A DNA stretch of 64,000 nt, taken from contig CAWHOW010000015.1 in the NCBI GenBank assembly GCA_963831005.1, positions 186,001 through 250,000 on the forward strand, written 5' to 3'. Each line of letters opens with the position of its first letter. The first letter of the stretch is position 1. Origin of the DNA: CAWHOW01 sp963831005 (GTDB taxonomy: Bacteria > Bacteroidota > Bacteroidia > Bacteroidales > CG2-30-32-10). Positions 39,832-48,600 of the stretch are shown here, piece by piece. Position numbers and translations under genes: made by a program. A model generated the notes under the pieces. The model saw nothing but the letters and a program-made list of their open reading frames with translations, was not told the DNA's origin and ran no database searches.

Positions 39832-40266
39832 TTATTTGGTTCCTGTATGCCCAAAGCCACCGGCGCCTCTTGATGTTTCGGCCAGTTCAGTTACTTCAAC
39901 AAGTTCGGCTCTTTCATGCCTGGCTATGATCATTTGTGCAATTCGCTCGCCATCTTCAACAATAAAATCATCCTTTGATAAATTAACAAGTATTACTTTT
40001 ATTTCTCCCCTGTAATCGGCATCAATAGTTCCCGGCGAATTCAAAACACCTATGCCTTTTTTGAAAGCCAAACCACTACGTGGACGAACCTGTGCTTCGT
40101 GACCAACAGGCAGTTCAATAAAAAGCCCGGTAGGTATTAATGCCCTTTCAAGGGTTTTCAAGACAACAGGAGCATCGAGGTTTGCTCTAATGTCCATTCC
40201 CGCCGAATGGGTAGTTTCATAAGCCGGTAAGGGATGTTTAGAATGGTTTACAATTTTTACGTTCAT
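39832..40266 (-). CDS. dut: dUTP diphosphatase
   Basis: 144 residues with all five motifs of trimeric dUTPase: 'HSAGMDIRANL' (motif 1), 'RPRSGLAFKKG' (2), 'GTIDADYRGEI' (3, catalytic Asp), 'GERIAQMII' (4) and the C-terminal 'RGAGGFGHTG' (5). It hydrolyses dUTP to dUMP and pyrophosphate, keeping uracil out of DNA and feeding thymidylate synthesis. The minus-strand -7-like TATTTTTG at 40291-40298 may give it its own promoter. Confidence 0.97.
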   Translation of the reverse strand: MNVKIVNHSKHPLPAYETTHSAGMDIRANLDAPVVLKTLERALIPTGLFIELPVGHEAQVRPRSGLAFKKGIGVLNSPGTIDADYRGEIKVILVNLSKDDFIVEDGERIAQMIIARHERAELVEVTELAETSRGAGGFGHTGTK

Positions 40267-40307
40267 ATATTCTGATTAATGATTTTAAGGCAAAAATACT
40301 AAAATAG

Positions 40308-41798
40308 TTAACGTTTATTTGTAATTTGAGTGACCGGCTTCCTGATGAAATTCGATTTCTCCAGTGAATAAACCACTCCAACAAATACAAATAAAAGTAT
40401 AGTGTTGAAAACGTATTGAATCAGCATCATATCAAAGCGGGCATATTTGCTGATGAAAAATAAACCCAGTGATAAGCCTATATATGTAAGCAGGCGTTTC
40501 ATATCATATTGAATGTAATAATTTTTCTGACCATAGAAATAAGAAATGAACATCATGGAAGCATAGCAGATCAGAGTAGCCCAGGCGCTTCCCATATAAC
40601 CTATTAATGGTATCCACCACACATTAAGTACAGTGGTAATTATTGCCCCAAAAATTGAAATATATGCTCCAAAGCCTGTTCTATCAGTAAGCTTGTACCA
40701 GATAGAAAGATTATAATAGATACCTAAGCACATATTCGCCAGCAGCAAAATAGGCACAATCGGCAACCCTTCGTAATATTTCTCGCCTACAAAATATTTA
40801 ACAACATCAATATAGAGCATTACAACAAGAAAAATGAATGTGCAAATAATAATGAAATATTTCATCACATCGGCATATACCTGTTTGGCATTCTTCTCCT
40901 TTGCCTGCGAGAAAAAGAATGGGTCGGCGGCAAAGCGAAACGACTGTATAAAGAGCGTCATAATGATGGAAATCTTATAACAAGCACCATATATACCCAC
41001 CTGATATAAGGCTATTTTTTCGGGTAATATGTATTTCAGGAATATCCTGTCCATAGTTTCGTTGATGATACCTGCAAACCCCACTATCAGAAGGGGGAGT
41101 GAATAGCGCATCATTCTCTTCCAGAGGGTGAAATCGAAACGATAATTGGTTTTTAATATCTCAGGTAACAATAGAATAACAGTTATGCTGCTTGACATTA
41201 AATTGGAAATAAACACATACCCTACTCCTACTTTCCCTTTATAAACAGCATCCGTAAGCCAGCCAAGCATAGAGTGTTTAACAAGATATGGACAAAGAAT
41301 GATAAAGAAAATATTCAGCAGCACATTGGAAACAATGTTGATGATCTTTATAGCAGCAAAGCGTTTGGCTTTGTTAAGGGCACGCAATTTGGCGAAAGGT
41401 ATGGCCGACAACGCATCCAAAGCCACTATTAACGCAAACCAAACAACATATTCGCTGTTGTTCGGATACCTGAGCATATTTGCAACAGGCTGGGCAAAAA
41501 GCATAGCGAACACTACAAATATGGAAGAAGTGGTAAGCAGCGAAATAAGGGAAGTGCTATATACTTTGTTTTTATCCGCTTCAGCTTCGGTAAATCTGAA
41601 AAAGCCCGTTTCGAAACCATAAGTAAGGATAACAATAAGCAGTGAAACATAAGCATACATTTCGTTGACCGTGCCATATTCGGCGGGTAGAAAAACCCTT
41701 GTATAAATAGGAATTAGCAGATAGGAAAGTACACGCCCCACAATGCTACTTAAACCGTAGATGGCTGTTTGTCCGGCAAGTTTCTTTATAGGATGCAA
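40308..41798 (-). CDS. Oligosaccharide flippase (Wzx/polysaccharide biosynthesis family, MOP superfamily)
   Basis: 496 residues with about 14 hydrophobic helices. The start 'KLAGQTAIYGLSSIVGRVLSYLL' matches polysaccharide export flippases, as do 'YTRVFLPAEYGTVNEMYAYV' and the charged loop 'FRFTEAEADKN'. It is expected to flip undecaprenyl-linked oligosaccharides across the inner membrane. It lies next to dut and the nucleotidyltransferase, a conserved Bacteroidota arrangement. Confidence 0.9.
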   Translation of the reverse strand: MHPIKKLAGQTAIYGLSSIVGRVLSYLLIPIYTRVFLPAEYGTVNEMYAYVSLLIVILTYGFETGFFRFTEAEADKNKVYSTSLISLLTTSSIFVVFAMLFAQPVANMLRYPNNSEYVVWFALIVALDALSAIPFAKLRALNKAKRFAAIKIINIVSNVLLNIFFIILCPYLVKHSMLGWLTDAVYKGKVGVGYVFISNLMSSSITVILLLPEILKTNYRFDFTLWKRMMRYSLPLLIVGFAGIINETMDRIFLKYILPEKIALYQVGIYGACYKISIIMTLFIQSFRFAADPFFFSQAKEKNAKQVYADVMKYFIIICTFIFLVVMLYIDVVKYFVGEKYYEGLPIVPILLLANMCLGIYYNLSIWYKLTDRTGFGAYISIFGAIITTVLNVWWIPLIGYMGSAWATLICYASMMFISYFYGQKNYYIQYDMKRLLTYIGLSLGLFFISKYARFDMMLIQYVFNTILLFVFVGVVYSLEKSNFIRKPVTQITNKR

Positions 41799-42228
41799 AA
41801 TAGTGTTGTGTTAAAATTATTTATACCTATTAAGATTGCTTCACCCTCCTTTGTCGGCTTCGCAATGACGTCATTGCGAGGAGGAACGACGAAGCAATCT
41901 ATGCAACATTCTATTATTAATTTAACAATAGCTTTACTTATTTCCTGAAATTAATTTGCAAAAGTAGTGTTTTTAAAGCTAACTAATAATTAACGCTCAT
42001 GTTAAATAGGGGCTAAATAATTGCTGCTAAAAATAAAACCCTTTGAAAAGATGTTAAAAAATGTTAAATGATTTGCTTTTTAAATATTTGTACCATGAAT
42101 AGTTTTATCTTTGGTATTAATTGATAAGTATAAATTATTTTTAAATTATACTACAAACAAATGAAAACAACACATATAAATACGTGTATATGTATGTATG
42201 CTTCTGAAACGCCCTGTTTTCAAGGCTT
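41799..42228. other. 430-base intergenic region upstream of the flippase
   Basis: It contains a REP-like palindrome (41833-41900), a minus-strand TACTTTTG -7 box (plus-strand CAAAAGTA at 41959-41966) that could serve the flippase, and a plus-strand TATCTTTG box at 42106-42113 that could serve the downstream plus-strand genes. Otherwise AT-rich and empty. Confidence 0.45.
41833..41900. repeat. REP-like palindrome, copy 2
   Basis: AGATTGCTTC (41833) pairs with GAAGCAATCT (to 41900), and the centre CGCAATGACGTCATTGCG is a perfect palindrome. The same words as at 35982-36053 but nested inside out. It lies in the leader of the flippase gene. Confidence 0.85.
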
Positions 42229-42417
42229 TTGGAATGCTATACCCCCCCCCTGATTTTTATTATAACATCAATTTTATTTAAAACCGGCGGACAAATGATA
42301 AATTATACCCGTCCGCAAGCCGATAAACAGCCAAATACTATTATTAAGCAGTTTTCCGAACAAAAACTATACTTCGCCAATTCGACAGGGGAAGTGAGTT
42401 TAGTGAATATGGGCACT

Positions 42418-42753
42418 TCACCAGTTACTGGTGCAACGTCTCCAATCACTGGCGCTAAAGCTCCAATCACTGGCGCTAAGGCACTAATCACTGGTGTTAA
42501 GGCTCCAATCACTGGCGCTAAGGCTCCAATCACTGGTGTTAAGGCTCCAATCACTGGCGCTAAGGCACTAATCACTGGTGTTAAGGCTCCAATCACTGGC
42601 GCTAAGGCTCTAATCACTGGTGTTAAAGCTCTAATCACTGGTGTTAAGGCTCTAATCACTGGTGTTAAAGCTCTAATCACTGGTGTTAAGGCTCTAATCA
42701 CTGGTGTTAAAGCTCTAATCACTGGTGTTAAGGCTCCAATCACTGGTGTTAAC
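42418..42753. repeat. 21-bp-period tandem array IV (16 units)
   Basis: Sixteen 21-base units, each with the core AATCACTGG (first unit AGTTACTGG). Units alternate between CCAATCACTGGCGCTAA and CTAATCACTGGTGTTAA types, so a 42-base higher order is visible, most regular in units 10-15. The plus frame reads 'APITGAK/ALITGVK' heptads inside an open frame from 42229 to 42801; the minus frame reads 'ALTPVIG/ALTPVIR'. Both strands being open is a consequence of the 21-base unit lacking stops, so no gene is called. A C9 run at 42242-42250 lies in the start region of the plus frame. Confidence 0.9.
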
Positions 42754-42843
42754 GCTTCAATTTCCATAGTTTCTTTCACGATGATTTATTTCATAAAATA
42801 ACTTCATGTAATCAAGTAATTAATTAACCTAAAATTTTAAAAA

Positions 42844-43569
42844 ATGAAAACACTAAAGAAAAGAGTAAGAAAGGCTTATCTGTCAACAGGACTGGCGACA
42901 ATCATAATGGCGGTGGCTATTTCGGTGATGCCGAAAAGGATCATCACAAAGGTTATAGCCGTGTTAAACATAAGGAAATTAAAGAAAATAGAAACGTTTT
43001 CGGCAAAAGCCAAGCTGATACGTACTTCGATGAACGGTAATGCCTGGTTTCCCTCTTGTCCGGTTAATGTTACCAATGGCGGAACCCTTGACCTTGCCAT
43101 ACAGGCATTGGATGCTGCCATTACCAAGGCGCTTACCCGTGTAAAAGGCGCGGTACAGGCGCGTGCAGTGGACTACAAGACCGTTTTGGATTACCTGCAC
43201 CAGTTGATGGCTTATACACAAACAGTAAGTGATTCTAATCCCGTTAATTCGGAAGCAATAATTATCAGTTCAGGTTTTGATGTTAAACATTTAGGCGTAG
43301 CAGGCAAGGATGCTATAACTGTTAAACCTAAAAAAGGCGAGTCGGGAACGATGATAGCCAAAGTTAAAAAAATTGCAGGGACTGTTGCTAACCTATGGGA
43401 ATACAGTTTGGATGGAGGCAAAACATGGGTTGATATGGATGCCACATCCAAGGGAACTATTGAAATTACAGGTTTAAAGCCGGGTAGTTCAATAATAGTG
43501 AACAACCGCCCTGTGCTGCGCAAAAGCAAAGGCACTTGGCTGCAATCAACACCGGCAATTGTATTGTAA
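42844..43569 (+). CDS. Fibronectin type III-like domain protein
   Basis: 241 residues. The N-terminus has a basic segment and a hydrophobic stretch ('TGLATIIMAVAISVMP') that could be a membrane anchor or poor signal peptide. The C-terminal part resembles the Fn3-like domain found in a family of about 200-residue Bacteroidota proteins: 'LWEYSLDGGKTWVDMDAT', 'IEITGLKPGSSIIVNNRPV', 'GTWLQSTPAIVL'. Function unknown. A terminator-like hairpin follows. The recognition rests on pattern memory, not on a search. Confidence 0.65.
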   Translation: MKTLKKRVRKAYLSTGLATIIMAVAISVMPKRIITKVIAVLNIRKLKKIETFSAKAKLIRTSMNGNAWFPSCPVNVTNGGTLDLAIQALDAAITKALTRVKGAVQARAVDYKTVLDYLHQLMAYTQTVSDSNPVNSEAIIISSGFDVKHLGVAGKDAITVKPKKGESGTMIAKVKKIAGTVANLWEYSLDGGKTWVDMDATSKGTIEITGLKPGSSIIVNNRPVLRKSKGTWLQSTPAIVL

Positions 43570-43581
43570 AGTGAAAAGTTG

Positions 43582-43626
43582 AAAGTGAATAGTGAAAGGA
43601 TGGTTTTTTTCACTGTTCACTTTTTT
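43582..43626 (+). terminator. Hairpin with T run after the Fn3-like gene
   Basis: AAAGTGAATAGTGAAA pairs with TTTCACTGTTCACTTT (one G-U pair) and is followed by T residues. The stem is made of the GTGAAAAGTGAA-type simple sequence seen elsewhere in this genome region. Confidence 0.6.
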
Positions 43627-43665
43627 GAAAATAAAATTATTGTTCAACTTAAAAAAGGAGTAATT

Positions 43666-44463
43666 ATGAAAACAAAAATTACAATTTTTACATTAGCTTT
43701 ACTGCTTACTTCAATTAATATATTGAAGGCGCAAACTTTCCCGCATAAATCCACTGCTACAACAAGTGTGGGTTTTATTCCCCAAATTAATTCTTTAAAT
43801 CAAGGCGGATTTGATTTATTAAATAATAGTGTAATTTTTCAAAATGCATCAAATTATATTGGCCTTGGAACTATTGCCCCTATGGCTTATTTGGATGTAA
43901 ATCCCACATACACAGGGGCAACTGTCAGTAATTTATATAACATTAAATCTAACTTTACTTTAAATGTTGTTGGAACTACTGTCGGAAATTATTATGGTCA
44001 ATATATCACCGCACCAACCGTTACTAATGGCACTATAACCAACAAATATGCATTGGTTACAGAACCAAATTCAGGCAATGTTGGTATTGGAACCACTACT
44101 CCCGGTATGCCACTTGATGTTTGGGGCGACAATAGTAATTTAATAACAACCGGCCACTGGTCGGCAGGTATTTATTTAGAAAACTCTGCAGTTATTGCAT
44201 GGAATGAAATGACCACACCAAATAGTTTTCTTATGGGATATCCGTCTGGTAGGCCTCTTGGAGATTTTTATTGCGCTTTAGCTCCTGGTATAGCATCTAA
44301 TTCACAGGTTAATTATGTTTATACTATTATTGGCAATCCTACAGCAGCCGATACCGAAACCATTTTAGCACAATCGAAAACAATTGCACAACTACAGCAA
44401 AAAATTGAAACACTTGAAACCCTCGTTAACCAAATTACCGCACAAATTGCAAAAAATAATTAA
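43666..44463 (+). CDS. Chimeric tail-fibre-like secreted protein
   Basis: 265 residues from the ATG at 43666 (ribosome site AAAAAAGGAG 7 bases before it; upstream codons are not used). Signal peptide ('LALLLTSINILKAQ'); a fibre-shaft-like region with 'YIGLGTIAPMAYLDVN' and 'GNVGIGTTTPGMPLDVWG' motifs typical of head-domain proteins that precede S74 chaperones; and a C-terminal coiled coil ('IAQLQQKIETLETLVNQI'). There is no S74 and no T9SS tail. Its middle (44106-44349) is base-for-base identical to part of the 1648-residue fibre gene, after which it diverges abruptly, so it looks like a recombinant or truncated copy. Confidence 0.7.
   Translation: MKTKITIFTLALLLTSINILKAQTFPHKSTATTSVGFIPQINSLNQGGFDLLNNSVIFQNASNYIGLGTIAPMAYLDVNPTYTGATVSNLYNIKSNFTLNVVGTTVGNYYGQYITAPTVTNGTITNKYALVTEPNSGNVGIGTTTPGMPLDVWGDNSNLITTGHWSAGIYLENSAVIAWNEMTTPNSFLMGYPSGRPLGDFYCALAPGIASNSQVNYVYTIIGNPTAADTETILAQSKTIAQLQQKIETLETLVNQITAQIAKNN
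44106..44349 (+). repeat. 244-bp identical direct repeat, copy 1
   Basis: Identical by eye over all 244 bases to 46071-46314. Flanks differ on both sides. It encodes the 'MPLDVWGDNSNLITTGHWSA' region in the same frame in both genes. Confidence 0.9.
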
Positions 44464-44580
44464 ATTGAAATAACGTAATACATTACCCGTAAACGAAAAT
44501 AAACCATTATCTTTAACCTTGAAAATAACCAACCCCACCATACAACCCTTAACAATATTATAAACCTTAAACTAATGCCT

Positions 44581-45597
44581 ATGAAAAAAACCATACTTCT
44601 TCTCTTACTTTTAACTTTTAACTTTCTACTTTTAACTTGCACCGCGCAAAACCTTGTGCCTAACCCGAGTTTTGAACAGTATTCCCAATGCCCTGATGGT
44701 GAAGGCGAAATTTCCTACTCAATAGGATGGGAAAGTTATTATGGAACGCCAGATTATTTTAATGCCTGTGCGTCTAATCCCGAATTCTCTGTACCATATA
44801 ATTTGAATGGTAGTTACCAACCATCACCAAATGGCGTTGCTTATGCTGGATTTTATGCATACTGGAGCCCTGCTTTTTCAGGAGGAGGTAAAAATTTGAG
44901 GGAACATATAGGACGGCAATTATCATCACCGCTTGTAATTGGAACAAAATATTATGTTTCTTTCAAAGTAAGCATGGCATTCAATAATAACTCTGCAAGT
45001 TGTGCCTGCAATAATATTGGCATTAAATTTTCGACCGTATCATATGCTAATACATATGTTGATAGCTCTGGTTGCAGTCCTTTGACAAATAATTTCGCAC
45101 CCATTTACGATACTTCTTTGATTTCTGATACTATAAATTGGACAACAATTCAGGGTTCTTTCGTGGCGGATTCAAATTATATTTATGTGGTAATCGGAAA
45201 TTTTTTTAAAGACACTAATACAGATACATTAATATTTCCTACTTCTCCTCAATACCACTGGTGCTATTCTTATTATTATGTGGATGACATCTATGTTTCC
45301 ACTGAACCAGAAAACGTAATAGAAAATGATTTTGAAACTTCAGTTAGTATGTATCCTAATCCTTTTACTGCTTTTACAGAAATTACTATACAAGGAATTA
45401 ATAGTAATGAAAATATTTCTATTGAAATTTATGATTTACTTGGAAATAAAAAAGAAGTAATAAACGATATTGCCGAAAACAATAATAAATACGAAGTGAA
45501 GATTAAAATTGAAAGGGGCAATTTATCTGAAGGAATATACCTGTTAAAAATAAAAGCTGATAATAAAATTTTCACTAATAAATTAATCATAAACTAA
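44581..45597 (+). CDS. T9SS type A secreted protein with carbohydrate-binding-like N-terminal domain
   Basis: 338 residues (an ATG two codons upstream is also possible). The signal peptide is unusually repetitive ('ILLLLLLTFNFLLLTC'). The mature part starts 'QNLVPNPSFEQYSQCPDGEG', the opening of a galactose-binding-like/CBM-type jelly-roll domain common in Bacteroidota exported proteins. Later 'FKVSMAFNNNSASCACNNIG' and 'YYYVDDIYVS' are consistent with this. The final 80 residues are a Por sorting domain ('VSMYPNPFTAFTEITI', 'IEIYDLLGNKKEV', 'LSEGIYLLKI', end 'FTNKLIIN'). A surface or released protein; ligand unknown. Confidence 0.85.
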   Translation: MKKTILLLLLLTFNFLLLTCTAQNLVPNPSFEQYSQCPDGEGEISYSIGWESYYGTPDYFNACASNPEFSVPYNLNGSYQPSPNGVAYAGFYAYWSPAFSGGGKNLREHIGRQLSSPLVIGTKYYVSFKVSMAFNNNSASCACNNIGIKFSTVSYANTYVDSSGCSPLTNNFAPIYDTSLISDTINWTTIQGSFVADSNYIYVVIGNFFKDTNTDTLIFPTSPQYHWCYSYYYVDDIYVSTEPENVIENDFETSVSMYPNPFTAFTEITIQGINSNENISIEIYDLLGNKKEVINDIAENNNKYEVKIKIERGNLSEGIYLLKIKADNKIFTNKLIIN

Positions 45598-45609
45598 AAA
45601 CAACAGACT

Positions 45610-48600
45610 ATGATAACAAAAATTAAATTGGGAATTTGCACTGCTATTGCGGTGCTGTCCCTAAGCAGTAATTGGGCTTTTGCTCAATTTCAACAAATTC
45701 TTTTCTCGCCAAATAATTCATGGAGAACTCAAGCTGCCCCCGTTGTTGGAGCAATTGGCATAGGCGTTTTTCCAAATATGACAGCCTTACCATCTGCTTT
45801 AACAATTAACACCAACTTATTACCTGCAGGGAGCCCTACAGGCGAAGTATTTCGTACCAATGGGAGTAGCACTGTTGACAATACGTGGCGAATGTTCACG
45901 GGAATAGGAAATGGAACCGAAAAAGGCAGGTTGTTTGCACCTGCGGGTAGTAATATTTTTACCTTACAAGCTTCTGCCGGTGATATGAGTTTCAATACAG
46001 GAGGAGCAAACGAAAGAATGCGTATACTCGGTAGCAATGGCTATGTGGGTATAGCAACCACTACGCCCGCTATGCCACTTGATGTTTGGGGCGACAATAG
46101 TAATTTAATAACAACCGGCCACTGGTCGGCAGGTATTTATTTAGAAAACTCTGCAGTTATTGCATGGAATGAAATGACCACACCAAATAGTTTTCTTATG
46201 GGATATCCGTCTGGTAGGCCTCTTGGAGATTTTTATTGCGCTTTAGCTCCTGGTATAGCATCTAATTCACAGGTTAATTATGTTTATACTATTATTGGCA
46301 ATCCTACAGCAGCCACTCCTCCAAATGTAGGCGATATTGAATTTTTTTCCTCAACCAAACAACCCCATAATGTTCTTGTTGATGGCAATATTGGAGTTGG
46401 ATTAAATTTAAATGTAGCCCCTTTGTTTGCACCCACAAACCGTGTGGAAATAAATACTACTGCAACAACAGGTGGTGTAGCGCCTGCCAGAATTGCTCCA
46501 AACGGTACTTCCGGATGCCTTGTTACAAACATATATGGCGGAACAGGTTTTTCAGGCTTACGTTTTACCGATTTAAGAGCAGGTGCAGCAGGTACGGGTT
46601 CAACGCCTATACCATGGGCAAGTTTACCCAATAACAGTAACCAGGGAGTTCTTTCAGTGGATAATTATGGTGATGTAATTTATGTGCAGAGCCCTCCAAC
46701 AGGGCTAACAACAGCCGATAACGGCTTATCAGTTAATCCTTCTGGTAATGTTGTGCTTGGAAATAATGTGGCCGGAGCTTCGGCAACATTTCTAAATAAT
46801 AGGGAAATACCGATGGGGATAAATCCAACAGCAAATAGTGGATACGGGCGAGGATATGATTTAACTTTAACTTACCCATCAGGCTATTCCCCGGGTGTTA
46901 ATCATTATTTTGGAAACAGGATGGGAATAGGTATGACAGAAGGTGAGTTGAGCCCCTCCATTCAACTTGAAGTAAGAGGAAGCATATCTATTTATGATGG
47001 TAATAACAACACTAATGTTCCCAATAATAATGGTGACAATTCTTTATTTTTTGGTAGAGAGCAGAGCACATTAACAAATCCTACAGTTCAGATAGCAGCC
47101 AATTATGGTGAATGGGGAATACAATATATGGAAAAAACCATACTTGGTTCTGCAGGCGGACTTAATTTCTGGAAACCTTATGGCAGTGATGGCAGTACTA
47201 TTGGCAATGGTGGAGGAAACGCCTTTTTGTGGCTTTCAGATAATGGAAACGTGGGAATAAATACACCCACACCTGCTAATAGACTAACCATAACACCCGG
47301 TGCAAACGATTTTAATTATGGAAATGCTGCCGGTTGCAGCGGTTTGCAGCTTATGAATATGGAAGCCAGCACTACTAATTTCAGCCCTAACCCTGGCTCA
47401 GGTGTGCTTACTGTTGATGGAAACGGTAATGTAATTTATGTGCAGGAAACAGGGTTTGGTGGTATATGCCCTGCCGCATCTGCTTCAGGCTTAACTTATA
47501 ATTGGGATATCCCGCTAAACGGCAATAATTATTTCTTTTCAGGTGAAGGTTATAATGGTACAAATTCACTTGATAACGTTGGTATAGGTACATTTACAAC
47601 TTGTGTGCCTTCAGCAAAATTGCATGTGTTAGAAAATGCAGGTGTGTTAATTTCTTCAACAAACCCAACAATTGGATTGATTACACATAATGAAGATGTA
47701 TTTTCATCTTCTGGTCCTGGCCCCTCTGTTTTTTATAGCATGAAAGGTATAGTTGGTATTGTTAATGGTATTGAAAGAAATCAACGTAATGCTCATACCG
47801 CAGGGATATTTGATGCTGAAAATGCCGAATTTAATTATGGGATATATTCAACTGCATTAGGTGCAAATTTTAATTATGGTGTAAAGGCTGCTGTAAATAA
47901 TGGTTCTGCTAATTATGGTATATATAGTGTAGCAGGTCAGAATAATAGTTTAACAGGTTCATTTAATTATGGTATATATAGTGTAGCAGGTCAAAATAGT
48001 GTAGCTGGTTCTAAAAATTATGGTTTATATAGTTATGCACCTCCTAATAATACTGTTACTCCACCACATTTCCCATGGACAAATTATAATTGGTCAGCAT
48101 TTTGTGAAGGAGATATTTATCATAGTGGGAATGTATATCATCCTTCTGACATCAACCTTAAAGACAGCATTAAACCTTATGTAAATGCAATATCGCAAAT
48201 CAGGAATCTTAAACCTGAAACTTTTGTTTTCAATACTTCTGGATTTCCTTCTATGGATCTTCCTTTTGGCAAACAATATGGTCTGATTGCGCAGGATGTA
48301 GAAAATGTTTTTCCTGAACTTGTCAGAACTTTTATAAACCCAGCACAATATGATACGCTTGGAAATATACTTTATGATACAATCCAGTCTGAAAGCATTA
48401 ACTATGATGCTTTTATTCCAATACTTATTCAGGGCGAAAAACAACTTGATTCCATTACTACAAGTTTATCAGGCAAAATAGATAGTGTAAAAGAAGTAAC
48501 TGGGCCAACCGGCGCTACCGGAGCACAAGGCATTCAAGGCCCTACAGGTCTTCAGGGTGATACTGGTGTAGCAGGCATACAAGGGCCAACTGGTCTTCAG

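Noticed and set aside
42087..42113. Full promoter (TTTG at 42087 with TATCTTTG at 42106)
   Set aside because: The spacer is only 15 bases, short of the usual 19; only the -7 box is noted.
42303..42779. Minus-strand 158-residue frame with 'ALTPVIR' repeats
   Set aside because: It is the antisense reading of the 21-base array; no promoter or ribosome site was seen, and the plus frame is equally open.
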